64,000 bases of DNA from Microglena sp. YARC (lineage: Eukaryota > Chlorophyta > Chlorophyceae > Chlamydomonadales > Chlamydomonadaceae). The stretch spans positions 10,713,756 through 10,777,755 of the forward strand of contig CM039466.1 of assembly GCA_022414725.1 (NCBI GenBank), in the 5' to 3' direction. Under the pieces are notes generated by a model. It had not been told where the DNA came from and made no database searches. It saw nothing but the letters and a program-made list of their open reading frames with translations. Below, piece after piece: positions 12,301 through 22,300 of this stretch. Position 1 is the stretch's first letter, and every line of letters begins with the position of its first letter. Made by a program: the position numbers and the translations under genes.

Positions 12301-13326
12301 TGATTGCCAGCTGTACTACATCTAGTATGCCCTCGTGTTGTAACAATACAGCGGATGATTTTGAGTTGGGACATTCATTGGTTCGACACTTGGTTAGATT
12401 GGTTGGATTGGTTGGATTGGTTAGATTGGCTAGATTCAAACCCAGCCTCTACATTGCATGTCAGCATGAACTGCATTGGCAGGCTGAGTTCATAGCATAT
12501 GGCCTATTGTCTAGTCAACTCAGTCGCCCTGCTATAAACAGTGTGCGACTGCACTGCGGTCGCTGGCTCCACAAATTGACACGTATACGAAATGCATTTT
12601 CTACTGCAGGAAGTCTAGAGGTCAGGGGACCCTACAAACTGCCATGAAACTCAAAGTGCAGTGCATTGGGATGTCAAATGAAAAGCTATTTGTCACGACG
12701 ACTGCCTGCTAGTCCTTCCCACAACCTTGTTGGACGGTCTAGGAGCGCCAGGGTATGGCTGTTTGTTCACTTGTGGCTTGGCTTGTTTGATTCGTTGCAA
12801 TAATTTAAAAAAATGTACTCCTTGATAGTGCATCTGAACAAGAGATTATATAATGAGGGCCCTTTACCTTTCCTTGTGCTATGGACACTGCGATGTCGGC
12901 CTCCCAAGCAGATACGATGCTGACGGAATTCGGCAAATCGAACACCAACGGGTAACTCGAATCGAAGTCGATCAAGGTACCTCCAATGAAGCTTGCATTT
13001 GCATCGCCCGCAATGTCCCCTGCCGAAGTAGCTCTAATATCCCGGATGAGGACCCCGTCAGGCAGCGGGAGTCTATCCTCTGGCACTCTGAATGCTCGCG
13101 CTATCGCTATGGTAGCATCTTCCGCTGGCACTGGACTAGTAGCAAAGTTGTTGAGGAAGAACGCTCGAAAACTTCCCCTCGACAACGGGACTCCGCCTTC
13201 CCCGGCTGAAGGAGGGGTAGGTGGGCGAGGAGGAAAGATAGTATTCTGAGGCGGAGGGGGCTCTACGGCATCCCCCAGGGCACACAGCAGCAATAGCAAG
13301 AGAGGAAGCAGCCACGAAAGCGACAT
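8134..13326 (-). CDS. Secreted proline-rich / NHL-repeat protein, four exons, two apparent frameshifts
   Basis: Exon 1 (13326-12868) starts at ATG and opens with a signal peptide whose hydrophobic run is LLPLLLLLLCALG; it ends at donor AAG|GTAAAG. Exon 2 (11992-11076, acceptor TGCAG) finishes an unrecognised globular region (KYGISSLKGVLISGF) and then encodes about 270 residues of PPPSPPPP, as in algal hydroxyproline-rich wall proteins. Exon 3 (10212-9461) and exon 4 (8372 to TAA at 8136-8134) encode NHL-type beta-propeller repeats: GNADG...FNGPEGIVID, CIRKI...VTTLAG, ADGQGTAARF. Intron phases fit at every junction if two single-base shifts are allowed, one at the G run 11775-11795 and one near 9509-9515. 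The product is probably an extracellular wall or matrix protein; ligand unknown. The last exon may instead splice on near 8190. Confidence 0.75.
8545..8572 (-). pseudogene. Partial duplicate of NHL exon 4 start
   Basis: About 28 bp repeat the 5' end of exon 4 (GTCTTGTCACAACCCTTGCT) behind a TTGCAG acceptor, 200 bp upstream of the real exon inside intron 3. The copy then diverges. It is a boundary duplication of the type seen many times in the pirin gene. Confidence 0.7.
8842..9098. repeat. CCACCA-type low-complexity tract in NHL intron 3
   Basis: Repeats of ACATCCACCACCAACACCAC fill the stretch. Open frames here are compositional. The rest of the intron holds a G run of about 38 bp near 9303-9345 and nothing else I recognise. 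Confidence 0.8.
10213..10740 (-). repeat. Six-unit approximately 90-bp minisatellite abutting the exon 3 acceptor
   Basis: Units start near 10223, 10319, 10407, 10500, 10597 and 10690 (GAGAGGGGC(G/A)TGTAT, then GTGAAGTGGAA and TAGCCTGTGA twice). On the coding strand each unit carries a pyrimidine tract CCCCTCTCTTTTCTAC; the one nearest the exon is the real 3' splice site of intron 2. The intron therefore holds a series of branch/pyrimidine-like tracts. Confidence 0.85.
11775..11795. repeat. 21-bp G homopolymer in the proline-rich exon
   Basis: On the coding strand this is a C run inside the Pro-rich exon. The frame before it (ending SPLPPP) and after it (continuing SPPGPPP to the donor) differ by one base, so slippage or a consensus error here explains the exon's broken phase. 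Confidence 0.8.
12044..12345. repeat. Three-unit approximately 100-bp tandem repeat in NHL intron 1
   Basis: Units begin with GCAAATGCAG at about 12044, 12145 and 12243 and contain GGCAGGTG, ATGACTGCC and GAGATGATTGCCAG. Intronic; no coding role seen. Confidence 0.85.
12385..12432. repeat. (TTGGTTGGA)n short tandem repeat
   Basis: Five imperfect 9-10 bp units (ATTGGTTGG) lie in NHL intron 1. Confidence 0.8.
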
Positions 13327-13787
13327 GTTCACTGTACGAGATGTGGTGCGATACTTGTTGATAACGACCCTTCGTTCCTACATGGAAAAACGGAGTGAGG
13401 ACACGGGATGTTGGCACGAGGGGCTTCTGATTTTCAGAGGAGAAACGAGCTCTAAGCCTTTCCTTCGGACTTCCAAATGAACGCTGCTTGCCGCGGGGAT
13501 GTGAGAGTACATTCCGACCAAATGCTGTATGATAGCTGGCTGGCGCGAATCGTGTAGGGTTTCCAGCCCCCAGTGTCCAGGGTTCGGAAGCTAGCCCGCA
13601 GCCCCCGCACGCGCACAGCAACTACCGGAAGTTAGTCTGGGTAATAGATTGGTCTGTCAGTTGGGCCTCTCAGGGGTATGCATTTCGTCGACTTCGGGGA
13701 AGGGCAAAATCAGACCAAAATCGGACCGAAAGCTAAAGCTAAACCAAACGCAGTGTAAACCGCCTCTCAGGGCCTGGACACTTGCTG
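13327..13787. other. Upstream region of the NHL gene
   Basis: This holds the presumed promoter side of the minus-strand NHL gene. No TATA box or other element can be assigned with confidence, and the open frame crossing it on the minus strand is a shadow of exon 1. Confidence 0.5.
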
Positions 13788-13790
13788 TTA

Positions 13791-14495
13791 GAGGTCGTTC
13801 ACACGGGACTGGTTTGGGTTTGGGTTAAGGGGTAGTTGGGCGTTTCTGTCGTACATCCAAACCTTTTTTCGTTCACACGGGAAAAAGTTGACGCGTTTGG
13901 CGTTCCATGGCGAACCAAACTGTAAGCAATAATAGAACGTACTAACGAGGCTTAACTAATGCAATCAACCTTGATGCTGGGGATGAGCCCAGTGTTAATA
14001 GCTGTCAGGATAACAACTGTCAACAACACCTCGGCAGGTTACTTGGCTCGTCAGCTCAGTAAGGACATCCTGCCTTGTGTTACAAGGTACCCGGCCCTAG
14101 CTGCCCTCTGGTCCTATCCACGGATCCAAAGGGCCTGTCGTTGCAAGGCAACAGTCTAGGGTTCGTACAGTTCAGTCGGGTCTAAGGTATCCGGGATACC
14201 CTACCCACCACCGTGTGGTTAGACCGAACTGTGGGTGAGCTCGCTGCTCACACTTCCCCCCTCTCAAGACCCAGGCTTCCCCTGAAGTCTGGCACTCCGT
14301 CTGAGTGGATCTTGTCCGTTGACTCGATCACCTTGAGAGGCGGCGGGTGCTTCAAATGGAAGAGCTACTGAGGGCCACTTGTCCGCGGGGACAGTGTGCC
14401 AGTATTCTTTGATTTGAAGCGGGCAGAAATCAGCTAGGCTAACAGCTGATTCCCATGAGAACGCACCAAACGCGTCAACTTTTCACCCAAACGTG

Positions 14496-14526
<31 letters not shown>

Positions 14527-15012
14527 ACACACACGTTTGGGTTATGATTATGGTTATGTCGCACACGTGTTGTTCGTTGTTTCTGTTGCGATAAATTGCG
14601 CCGCATTTCCTTCAGCCGCTTGTTTTCGAAACCGTCCTCCCTTTCGCGCCATCTATAATATTCACTGCGCTGTATGGAGGGGTCCGATCTGGATGGGCTG
14701 CCACCTGCAGATCCACGCCAGCATGAGATGCAGCAGTAGCAGCGTGATACGCAGTATGAGGAGACGCAGTTTCCGCCTTCCTCACATTATCACCAGAGCC
14801 TGCTTGATTTGAGCGCTCCTGCTGCGGATCGGCAATTCAAAATGTTCAAACTTGTCCAACTGACAAGAAGCTCTGGAATGCCGTCCGAACGAAATTCATG
14901 GGTTTGGGCGGGTTTGGGCTAACCTCGGCTAATCTTCGGCTAACCCCCTCTGACGCGGCAGGTTAACAGCAAACCAAACCCAAACCCAAACCTGTCCCGT
15001 GTGAACGACCTC
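13791..15012. mobile_element. Non-autonomous TIR transposon with TTA target duplication (Harbinger-like)
   Basis: The ends are inverted copies of GAGGTCGTTCACACGGGAC followed by GGTTTGGGTTTGGG. TTA occurs directly outside both ends (13788-13790 and 15013-15015). A 3-bp TTA/TAA duplication is the known mark of PIF/Harbinger elements; the family call is inferred from that alone. A second inverted pair lies inside (about 13870-13905 and 14459-14490, around CCAAACGCGTCAACTTTT), flanking roughly 550 bp of unrelated sequence, so the element may be nested or composite. No transposase frame is present. Confidence 0.8.
14500..14534. repeat. C run followed by (CA)n
   Basis: About 15 C residues run into ten CA dinucleotides inside the TIR transposon. 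Confidence 0.9.
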
Positions 15013-15499
15013 TTACACAAGGCTGTCACCAGGTGCCCCTCACCTGGCCCCTCACCTGGCTGTCACAGTGTGCTCGAGTGTTCCGAGCACACATTCGGTA
15101 ACTATATTGACCGCCCCCTAAGCTGTTGGTTTTGGGAATTATAAGCTTATGCATGGGCGGTCAGTTATGTACTTATGTTGTAGCCTTGTTGCTTTCAAAG
15201 TAACAACAAAGTAACAAACAAACATTACATTACATTACATTACATGTTAAAGTCTACTTGACACCGCGAGGGTGTATGAGACTCTGTGCTTTAAACAAAA
15301 AGAAAAAGCACCCACAAAGCAAAAAACCCCATTACATCAGGGGTGTGTCGAGGACAAACAAACCAAACTCCCAACCACCGTTTTGGTGGCGTAGGTATTA
15401 AACCCCTTAGAGCAGGACCCAGATCTCAACCACTTACAGTGGCGGAGGTAAGAAGCTAACAAATGAGAAGTCTCAAGAAGAAAAAAAAGGGATAATAAA

Positions 15500-16110
15500 T
15501 TACGGTGCCACTAAGCAGTCCAGGGCTTCCTGTCTTGCTCTTCTACAAGTAGAAAGATAGTCGGCTAGGTTGCTCCAAAAAGACTTAGTGCCATTTCCAT
15601 TCATAAAGGTTCTGAATGTGGAATCGCAGAATTCCACATTCCATCCGGTTAAGTCGGTATCCTCATGGACATGCCTATAAATATCTGTAAACAGATTCTG
15701 GTAGCGGAGGCGAATATCATTATAAAAAGGGCACTCAAACATATGCATTTCATCCTCAGTTTTTTGGAACCCACACATTTGACAGTGTCTCATTGAGCGA
15801 GGGATGTGTGCTCTATCCACCACCCTCATTCTTTCTGTGTTCAGCCAATGGGAACCCATTCTAAACTGTGCTATAGAACGAATCTGATCCTGCTTATGTA
15901 AGGCGGATGTAAAGGGAATCAAGCCATTCTCATCATTGCTGTTGGCTGCGAACCATTTTTGGTATCGGAGGCGTTTAAAGCCAACCCTTCTCTCATCAGG
16001 GATGTCTCTAACTGCATTGGTGTCACTTGGGTACTTAAACCTCCATAACTCAAAAACTTCAGACATAATACCTTCGACATCGACAGCCTCCAAAATGTTG
16101 ATGTTTTTTA
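15500..16110 (-). pseudogene. LINE-B C-terminal zinc-knuckle region
   Basis: About 200 residues end at TAA (15502-15500). CQMCGF...DEMHMFECPFY gives a CxxC...H...C knuckle, typical of the LINE C-terminus and thought to bind nucleic acid. FRMGSHWLNTERMR just before it resembles the region preceding the knuckle in other LINEs. The open frame begins at 16093, one phase away from the preceding fragment. Confidence 0.8.
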
Positions 16111-16860
16111 CTGGATCCTAGCTTGTGGAGAGCACAACGCAAGTCATGAACCCAGCCAGTGTTGGAGTCAAAAGATTCCTCAAGAGCCATTCTAATGAGA
16201 TCCTCAGGTTCTTTATGTATGGTCTTGTTCCAGAAGCGCAAAGCTTGTTTAAGCCAAGCAAAACACAACGGGGTTCTACCCAGCTCTTCCATGATAATAT
16301 TAGATGTAGTAGATTGGCAAACACCCAACATTTGTTTAAGTATACCTCTATGCCATTTCTCACAAGCATGGTCATTTGAGATAAGTGTGTTGTTCAGAAT
16401 AGAAGGAGCCCACACCTCACAGCCAAAATTCAGGATAGGTGGTACAAGAGAATCAAACAGGTGGGTGAGAATATCAATATTGTATATCTCCATAGTATGG
16501 CATCGCCTACGAAGCATGTGGTGTGCCTTTTGGGCCTTAGTGAGCATCCTAGAAAAAGCAGCTTTTGCACGATTGCTTGAGTCACCATCCACAAAGAGGG
16601 ATCCCAAGTAGATAAAAGATAACTTTGTAGAAAGTTGTGCTCCATCATAGACAAATTTGTAATCAGGATCCATGCGGGCCTCATCACAGAAACAAACAAA
16701 CAAGGGACATTTGGCAGTGTTGCTGTTTACAGCAGTATTGAAAGTGCCTCTACTGTCATGCAGAGCATACATGAAGGTTGGCTTTATTTGTAATAATTTG
16801 ATGCAGAAAAAATGAGACCAATCAGAGGTCGGGTTAATTTTAGGGGATTTTGAGAAGGTG
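16110..16860 (-). pseudogene. LINE-B RT C-terminal region, upstream frame
   Basis: The frame reads FVYDGAQLSTKLSFIYLG then NFGCEVWAPSIL and ELGRTPLCFAWLKQALRFW, the conserved end of LINE reverse transcriptases after the palm. YLGSLF is the usual (Y/F)LG motif. There is no YADD block, because the element begins downstream of it. A frame change near 16110 joins it to the next fragment. Confidence 0.8.
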
Positions 16861-17110
16861 TTGCATGTGTGGGCTGGGCAGTATGAGCCGTTCGGGTCTG
16901 GGCCTGACCCGACGCGAGGGGGTGGTCGGGTGTGTCGGGGTGGATGCCTGTAGAGTGGGTCGGCATGCATTGGGCTGGCCATTGGGCTGGGTGGTTATGC
17001 GTTGTGTGGGTATGACACGAAAGTAGCGCAGTTTGGGAGCGCATGTGGCATGTGCTTTGGGAGAATACCGTGGGTGAGCATAGGGTCTCAATAGCCGCTC
17101 TGCCCATGAT
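16795..17110. repeat. Dispersed repeat shared with 27.24-27.42 kb
   Basis: TTTGATGCAGAAAAAATGAG, CCAATCAG and GTGTTGCATGT recur in the same order at 27240-27310, followed in both by a G/C-rich tail. The first roughly 70 bp match best. Confidence 0.7.
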
Positions 17111-17189
17111 TTGGAATGGCTGGGCCTAGAGTTGCGCCTGGCCATGGAGAATGGAGATAAGTGGCTGCCATTGTGCAACGCCGCTGCCC

Positions 17190-17752
17190 CCTAGGTCGAA
17201 GCACGAATCTGAAAGCTGCGTTGGTCGAAGCTCTGCAGCTTCTCAGGGTAGTGTCACCTTCTTGGGTAGCGAGTTAGTTCTTACTTGTGTAGCTTCGCAG
17301 CTCCGCAGAAGGAACGATTGGTACTTAGGTAGCTATAAATAGCAAGTCACTTTGGCTGAGACGGGGTCGGAAGTGCACCAGTTATCAATTCCGCAGTTCG
17401 AAGGTCAGCATGTGCTCAATTTCCACGTTCGCAAGTACCACGTCCAGCAGCTTGCAGGCGATGGGCCCCTAGGTCAGAGCACGTAGCTCAAAGCTGCGCT
17501 GGTCCAAACTCCACAGGTTCGCAGGGTGGCGTTACCCACTTGGGCTGATAGTAATTAATTTTGAAGCTTCGCAGGTCTGCAGAACGAATGATCAGTACCG
17601 AGGCATGCTATTAATAGCAAGATTGGAAGATTCAAAGGTTGGAAGAGCACCAGTTCAATTCAATTGCGTAGCTCGAAGTTAGCATTTGCGCAATTTGCAC
17701 GTTGCGCGCAAGTAGCAGGTCCAGCCGCGATGGGAGTTTGCAGGCGATGGCT
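17190..17752. repeat. Approximately 278-bp tandem duplication
   Basis: Two units starting CCCTAGGTC(G/A)GAGCACG share CTGCGTTGGTC, CTTCGCAG, CTATAAATAGCAAG and a GCAGGCGATGG end. The unit's last part (GTTAGCATTTGCGCAATTTG) recurs at 31515-31590. No coding role seen. Confidence 0.75.
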
Positions 17753-18390
17753 CAGGGTCGGACGGAAACGCGAATGTTGCATGTTGCATGGACAGTTGGC
17801 TTGTGAAGGACGGTTCTTTCTACGCGAACCCTTCAGGGCTAAATGGCTCCGCGCCCGGTTACTCGTTTTTGTTACACTCACGTGACGCTAGTTGGTCGGC
17901 CCCCTCTTGACAATTTGACAATTTTTGAGTTTGAGTGACTCGGTGTAACTCTTGAGTCTCTCCTACATTGAGGGCGGTAATTACGACACGGTCGGCAGTA
18001 CGGTTACGCTTTCATTTGGCCTTGGAAAAGTGAGGCTGGTAGTGACTCGCGAACGAGTTTCGTCGAAGTTCCTTGAACAGTCTGAGCCCTGAGCTTGTCA
18101 AGACCCATTGAGGAGATTCGAAGCATGGAAGGGTCCGCAAGGCAGATAGAAGCAGCAGGAACGAAGTTGGGCGAGGTGGCTTGCAGCGGTAGATCGGAAA
18201 GTGCATTCTCAAATAATCAAACCTATAACTACCGGAAATTGTCGGAAACCCAATTTCCCTGGCAAACAAACAGGTTCACAGCGGTTGTCGGTTTTCTTGA
18301 GCCCAGCCTCCTAGCTTCCGCGCAGATTCCCCTCACCTGACCTGTGCGAGTCCGTTGTGTGGGCGGTACTAGCTTAGGGGGCCCGCTCGC
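17753..18390. other. Intergenic stretch
   Basis: No supported gene. About 60 bp around 17990-18050 (GCAGTACGG, CATTTGGCCTTGG-AAAAGTGAGGCTG) recur inverted at about 59105-59155. The open frames here show no family motif. Confidence 0.5.
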
Positions 18391-18419
18391 AAGTGGGACT
18401 CCGGGGGGGTCCCACTTGA
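18391..18419. other. Perfect 10-bp stem-loop
   Basis: CAAGTGGGAC and GTCCCACTTG flank a 9-base G-rich loop. The role is unknown; it may be the remnant of an element end. Confidence 0.6.
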
Positions 18420-18545
18420 TTTTAGCTGCCTAATACTTGGGGGGGTTAGCTGACTGTGAGTATACCAGAGTATACTAGGGCATTTAGCCTGTCGTCCCGA
18501 CGGCAGCGGCAGGCCCCCTCCCTCCCCCCACCCCCCAATGGAATG

Positions 18546-18655
18546 ACCCCAAGAAGTGGGATCCCGTACACAAAGCAGCGCCCACCAAGAATCTAGAAAG
18601 AAGGGCGGGAAAATTTCGACTAAGAATTTAGAAGGCACACGTTGGAAAGGCATGC
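18546..18655 (+). repeat. Dispersed repeat shared with 60.9-61.13 kb
   Basis: AGTGGGATCCCGTACAC, AAGAAGGGCGG and ACGTTGGAAAGGC occur in the same order near 60900-61125 (AGTGGGACCCCGTGCAC, AAGAAAGGCGG, ACGTTGGAAAGGCG). Family unknown. Confidence 0.6.
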
Positions 18656-18790
18656 CATCACATACTGTTAGCCAATCGTGACTTTCACCGCCACCTTAGG
18701 CAACTTGGACAGATGATGTTATAGTCCAGCTTGTATGCCGTCTTGAGAGTGGCCTAGAGCACCAGGTCTTAGTCCCTGCTGTGCTCCCTG

Positions 18791-19114
18791 TATCAGCTTG
18801 AAATCACTCCGGTAGAGTGGACAGTAGATTAAAGCAGCGGAACAGACGCACCAATCTATACACGGAGACAAGGATAACGTTACAGACACAGGAGACCCAT
18901 AAAGGGGCACCTGTGGTGAAAGGAGGCGGTAGACAGGAACCTAACAGGGTACAGATCAAACCGGAGACGTAGGTGACAGGAAACTGCCACTGAGTCATCT
19001 CAAGATGACTCAGTCCCACGGGAAGCTGGCTCAGGAGAGCCGATAGTTCTAAGGGAGTACATAAGTAGTCACCAAGTCATAAAACGCGTGAGAGCACCGC
19101 TATACATGCTGATA
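18791..19114 (-). repeat. 3' LTR of the Copia element
   Basis: 324 bp bounded by the short inverted ends TATCAGC and GCTGATA. Directly inside it (19115-19130) lies AGGTGGAG on the element strand, a possible polypurine tract, with a second CTCCACCTATG copy about 40 bp further in. Confidence 0.95.
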
Positions 19115-19401
19115 CTCCACCTATGACACAGGTGACATACAATAGTACTACTCCACCTATGGCACTGGTGACATAGAACTATATGTAACAAATTAAAAAA
19201 AAAAAATCAAAGAACTCCGGAAAAAAAAATCGAGAGAAACTTCAAATGAAACCCGAAGGGTGTAAGGGAAGGTATGAAGCAAGGCAAAGAACCAAAATTT
19301 GCCAAGTGGATATAAGAGGACAACTAAATATCAAAGTCGGGTAACAACGGTATAGAAAACCCGATCCGGGAATAGGAACCTAATGCCAATCAATGATAAC
19401 T

Positions 19402-22068
19402 TCAAGAAACTCTAAATGTAACCAAAAATTCCAGAATACATGTAACCAAAATTCTAGAATACATGTACCCAAAAATTTGGTTTAAGGAGAAGCAGTCATT
19501 CCAAACATGCGAATGAAAACGCCAGAACACCATAGGATCAAGGGGCTTGGTGAAGGGGTCAGCACAGTTGTCCTTAGTGTTAACATAGGCAACATCCACC
19601 TGGCCATCCTCCACCAGCTCCTGGATATAGTGATGGATGACATCAATGTGCTTGTTGCGAGGGAGCAGCTGACAGTCATTGGCCCAGCTCAAGGACCCCA
19701 AGTTGTCACCCTGAATGGTGACCAGGTCACAAGGCAGCCCTAGATCAATTCTCAACTTTTTCAACCATTGCACCTCCCTGGCAGTCTGAGACAGGGCCTG
19801 ATACTCAGCCTCACTGGAGCTAACAGCAACAGTGGGTTGCCTTTTGCTCATCCAATTCACAAGGCAGCCTCCAGCAAGCACAGCATAGCCAGTCTGAGAT
19901 CTCCTGTCAGACCCATCATCAGCAAAGGATGAGTCACTAAAGACAGTAAAAGAGAAACCAGGGCTGTGAGTGTAAGTGAGGCCCAGATGGGAATGTTCTC
20001 TCAAATACAAAAGCAAGCGCTTGGCTGCAGCCCACAGGGGGGCAGTGGGTTGAGCAGAAAATTTGGACAGGTAGCTAACAGCAAAAGAAATATCAGGCCT
20101 TGTGCAGGTAGCCAGGTACAGCAAAGCCCCCACAAGAGAGAGGTACTGGCTATTAGAGGCCAGAGGTTCTCCAGGAGGATCAGTGACAGTGCACTTGGAC
20201 ATGGGAACTGAAAACTTGGGCTTGGTAGCAGCAGTGAGACCAAACTGCTCCACCAGCTCAACAATGTAGGAGTGCTGGGAGAGGTCGATCTTAACACACC
20301 TGCCGTCAGAATCAAGTGTACAAGTCATGTCCAATGAAAGGAACTGGACAGGTACACCCATTTCCTTGACTTCCCACCCAGCTGCTTCCATAGCCTTGAT
20401 CAGCAAGGCATACCTATGCAGCTCACTAAAAGCACAGATAAAGTCATCCACATAGGTCAGGACATAGCTCCACCCACCAGTAGAATCCCTCCTGAAATAC
20501 AGAGCAGGTTCAGCTTTGCACATGGTAAAACCGTGGGCAACCAAAACCTGCTTTACATCTTTGCTCCAAGCCCTGGGTGCCTGCTTCAAACCATAAAGAG
20601 ATTTAATTAGCTTGCACACAAGGGGAACATTGTCAGGACCAAGTTCATGAAAGCCCTCAGGCTGGTAGCAGAACAGGTCCAGACCAGGTTCCAGCTTGGC
20701 ATTCAAGAATGCAGTCTTGATGTCCAGCTGCCTCACAAACATTTTTCTATGAGTGATGGCAGCAAGGAGCACACGAAGACCTGCTTTAGAGGAGACGGGG
20801 GCATATACATCATGGTAGTCCAGCCCAGGACGTTGCAGAAAACCACGAACTACAAAACGAGCTTTAAAACGCAAAGAACCATCAGCCCCATGTTTCTTGA
20901 CAAATAACCATCTGCCAGATAGAATCCTCTGCCTAGGAGGCTGTGGAGTGAGGACCCAAGTGCCATGAGCATGGAGGGAGGCCATCTCATCCTTCATAGC
21001 CTGCAGCCAGAGATCTCTGTCTGGGTTGGTAGGTAACATTGCAGCTTTATAAGAGAGTTCAGTAGAGGTAGAAATAAAAGCCCCCACGTACAAGCAGTGT
21101 ACTTGTACATGGGCAGCGGGGATATCAGCAGTATCAGCAGTAACCGGTAATAAAGCCCCCAGCGCAGCACTCATGCGTGGTTGAACAAGGCCGGCCTCCT
21201 TTGCCTCTAAATCGTCGAAGCCTGGGTACACTGGAACACCCCAGCCATACGCAGTATCTGACCCGGACCAGTGTTCGAGGTCATCACTCACATCATCTGT
21301 GACGGCCACATCGTCGCAATGCCTGGTCCGGTATAAACCACCAGGTATAGCAGGGGTTGAAGTGATCAACAACTCCCGCGAGCTATCCGAATAGGTGGAC
21401 GGGGGGTGGCGACTAGTGGACAGTGGACCTGTACTAGGTTCCACTATGACCCGAGGCTGTCCTAATCCTACGACTTCACCGACGAAACGTGGCGCAGAGG
21501 AAGGCCCGGCGACCCCCTGAGATTCGAATAAATTAGAGCTTGAAGGAACATCAGACTCCCCCTGGCCCAATGCCGCCGCACGCGATACAGCACCATCATT
21601 ACCTGGCCTGGGACGCATCGTCATCCCATGACCAGTAAAGCGGTCAACAATCGGGGTTGGTAAAGGGCCCAGGACATTGTCAGTAGTATCAAGCCCTTTA
21701 CCGATGATAGCGGCAGGGGTGCGAGAAAAATACTGAGATCCATCATAGGGAAAGAGCCCAGGGATACAGTTATAGCTAAACTGTTCATAGAAGAGCACAT
21801 CACGACTCTCTACCACCTGGCGCAACTTAGGAACCCAAACAAAATAACCCTTACTCACCAGAGAATACCCAACCAGTCTACCAGATAACGCCCTTTCGTC
21901 AAGCTTATTGCGCTTCTTCCCATTCACTAAGGTAACATAGCATGGGCACCCGAACACGCGCAATAACGATACATCAGGTAGAACCCCAAAGAACAACTCA
22001 TAAGGAGTCTTGTCACCCTGATTAGGCAGCCGGTTACGTAGATAACACACTCGCACTCTGCTGAGCAA
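19402..22068 (-). CDS. Copia pol C-terminal part: integrase tail, RT, RNase H
   Basis: An 888-codon frame ending in TGA. It opens inside the integrase C-terminal region (CYLRNRLPN, KTPYELFFG, LRVFGCPCYV, then RLVGYS). After a Ser/Pro-rich spacer comes the RVT_2 domain (about residues 360-610): KARFVVRGF, LDIKTAFLNA with the first catalytic Asp, LYGLKQAPRAW and the catalytic YVDD. RNase H follows: FSDSSFADD, VSSSEAEYQAL and NKHIDVIHHYI. The order IN-RT-RH is that of Ty1/Copia. All RT and RNase H catalytic blocks are present. The first residues (LSRVRV) do not match integrase, so the frame begins at a deletion junction near 22050. It is expressed, if at all, from the right-hand LTR. Confidence 0.92.
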   Translation of the reverse strand: MLSRVRVCYLRNRLPNQGDKTPYELFFGVLPDVSLLRVFGCPCYVTLVNGKKRNKLDERALSGRLVGYSLVSKGYFVWVPKLRQVVESRDVLFYEQFSYNCIPGLFPYDGSQYFSRTPAAIIGKGLDTTDNVLGPLPTPIVDRFTGHGMTMRPRPGNDGAVSRAAALGQGESDVPSSSNLFESQGVAGPSSAPRFVGEVVGLGQPRVIVEPSTGPLSTSRHPPSTYSDSSRELLITSTPAIPGGLYRTRHCDDVAVTDDVSDDLEHWSGSDTAYGWGVPVYPGFDDLEAKEAGLVQPRMSAALGALLPVTADTADIPAAHVQVHCLYVGAFISTSTELSYKAAMLPTNPDRDLWLQAMKDEMASLHAHGTWVLTPQPPRQRILSGRWLFVKKHGADGSLRFKARFVVRGFLQRPGLDYHDVYAPVSSKAGLRVLLAAITHRKMFVRQLDIKTAFLNAKLEPGLDLFCYQPEGFHELGPDNVPLVCKLIKSLYGLKQAPRAWSKDVKQVLVAHGFTMCKAEPALYFRRDSTGGWSYVLTYVDDFICAFSELHRYALLIKAMEAAGWEVKEMGVPVQFLSLDMTCTLDSDGRCVKIDLSQHSYIVELVEQFGLTAATKPKFSVPMSKCTVTDPPGEPLASNSQYLSLVGALLYLATCTRPDISFAVSYLSKFSAQPTAPLWAAAKRLLLYLREHSHLGLTYTHSPGFSFTVFSDSSFADDGSDRRSQTGYAVLAGGCLVNWMSKRQPTVAVSSSEAEYQALSQTAREVQWLKKLRIDLGLPCDLVTIQGDNLGSLSWANDCQLLPRNKHIDVIHHYIQELVEDGQVDVAYVNTKDNCADPFTKPLDPMVFWRFHSHVWNDCFSLNQIFGYMYSRILVTCILEFLVTFRVS

Positions 22069-22300
22069 TGTATACCATCAATAATGCATGCACAGCATAA
22101 CCGATTCTAACCACGCCTCTATACCACTTAACTAAAAAAACCTTAGCCCTATCAGAACTCAAACACTTGAAACCCAAACTCACGTAGCTAAGGCATACAC
22201 CTAAGGGGGGAACCAGGGGCACAGGAAAACAAAGTTAGCAACCTGTGTCGAACCACGGAACGCACCCAGGGGTCACAAGGAGCCTAAGAGAGAAAAAATA
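22068..22300 (-). other. Putative deletion junction inside the Copia element
   Basis: Upstream of the integrase tail, the expected integrase core (HHCC finger, D,D35E) and protease are missing. The roughly 230 bp here have no frame related to Copia proteins. Confidence 0.6.

Larger units (their letters stand above)
15223..16860 (-). mobile_element. 5'-truncated LINE with (TGTAA)n tail (LINE-B)
   Basis: Read on the minus strand, it contains the RT C-terminal region, a Cys/His knuckle, a 3' UTR (KGIINYG stop, then AAAGCACAGAGTCTCATACAC) and a TGTAA tandem tail at 15223-15245. The RT catalytic core is missing, so the copy is 5'-truncated, as most LINE insertions are. Two further 3' ends of the same family occur at 29.1 and 61.7 kb. 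The right boundary is approximate. Confidence 0.85.

Noticed and set aside
13136..13621. 161-codon minus-strand frame over NHL exon 1
   Set aside because: Different phase from the signal-peptide frame, which has the better start, splice donor and in-phase continuation.
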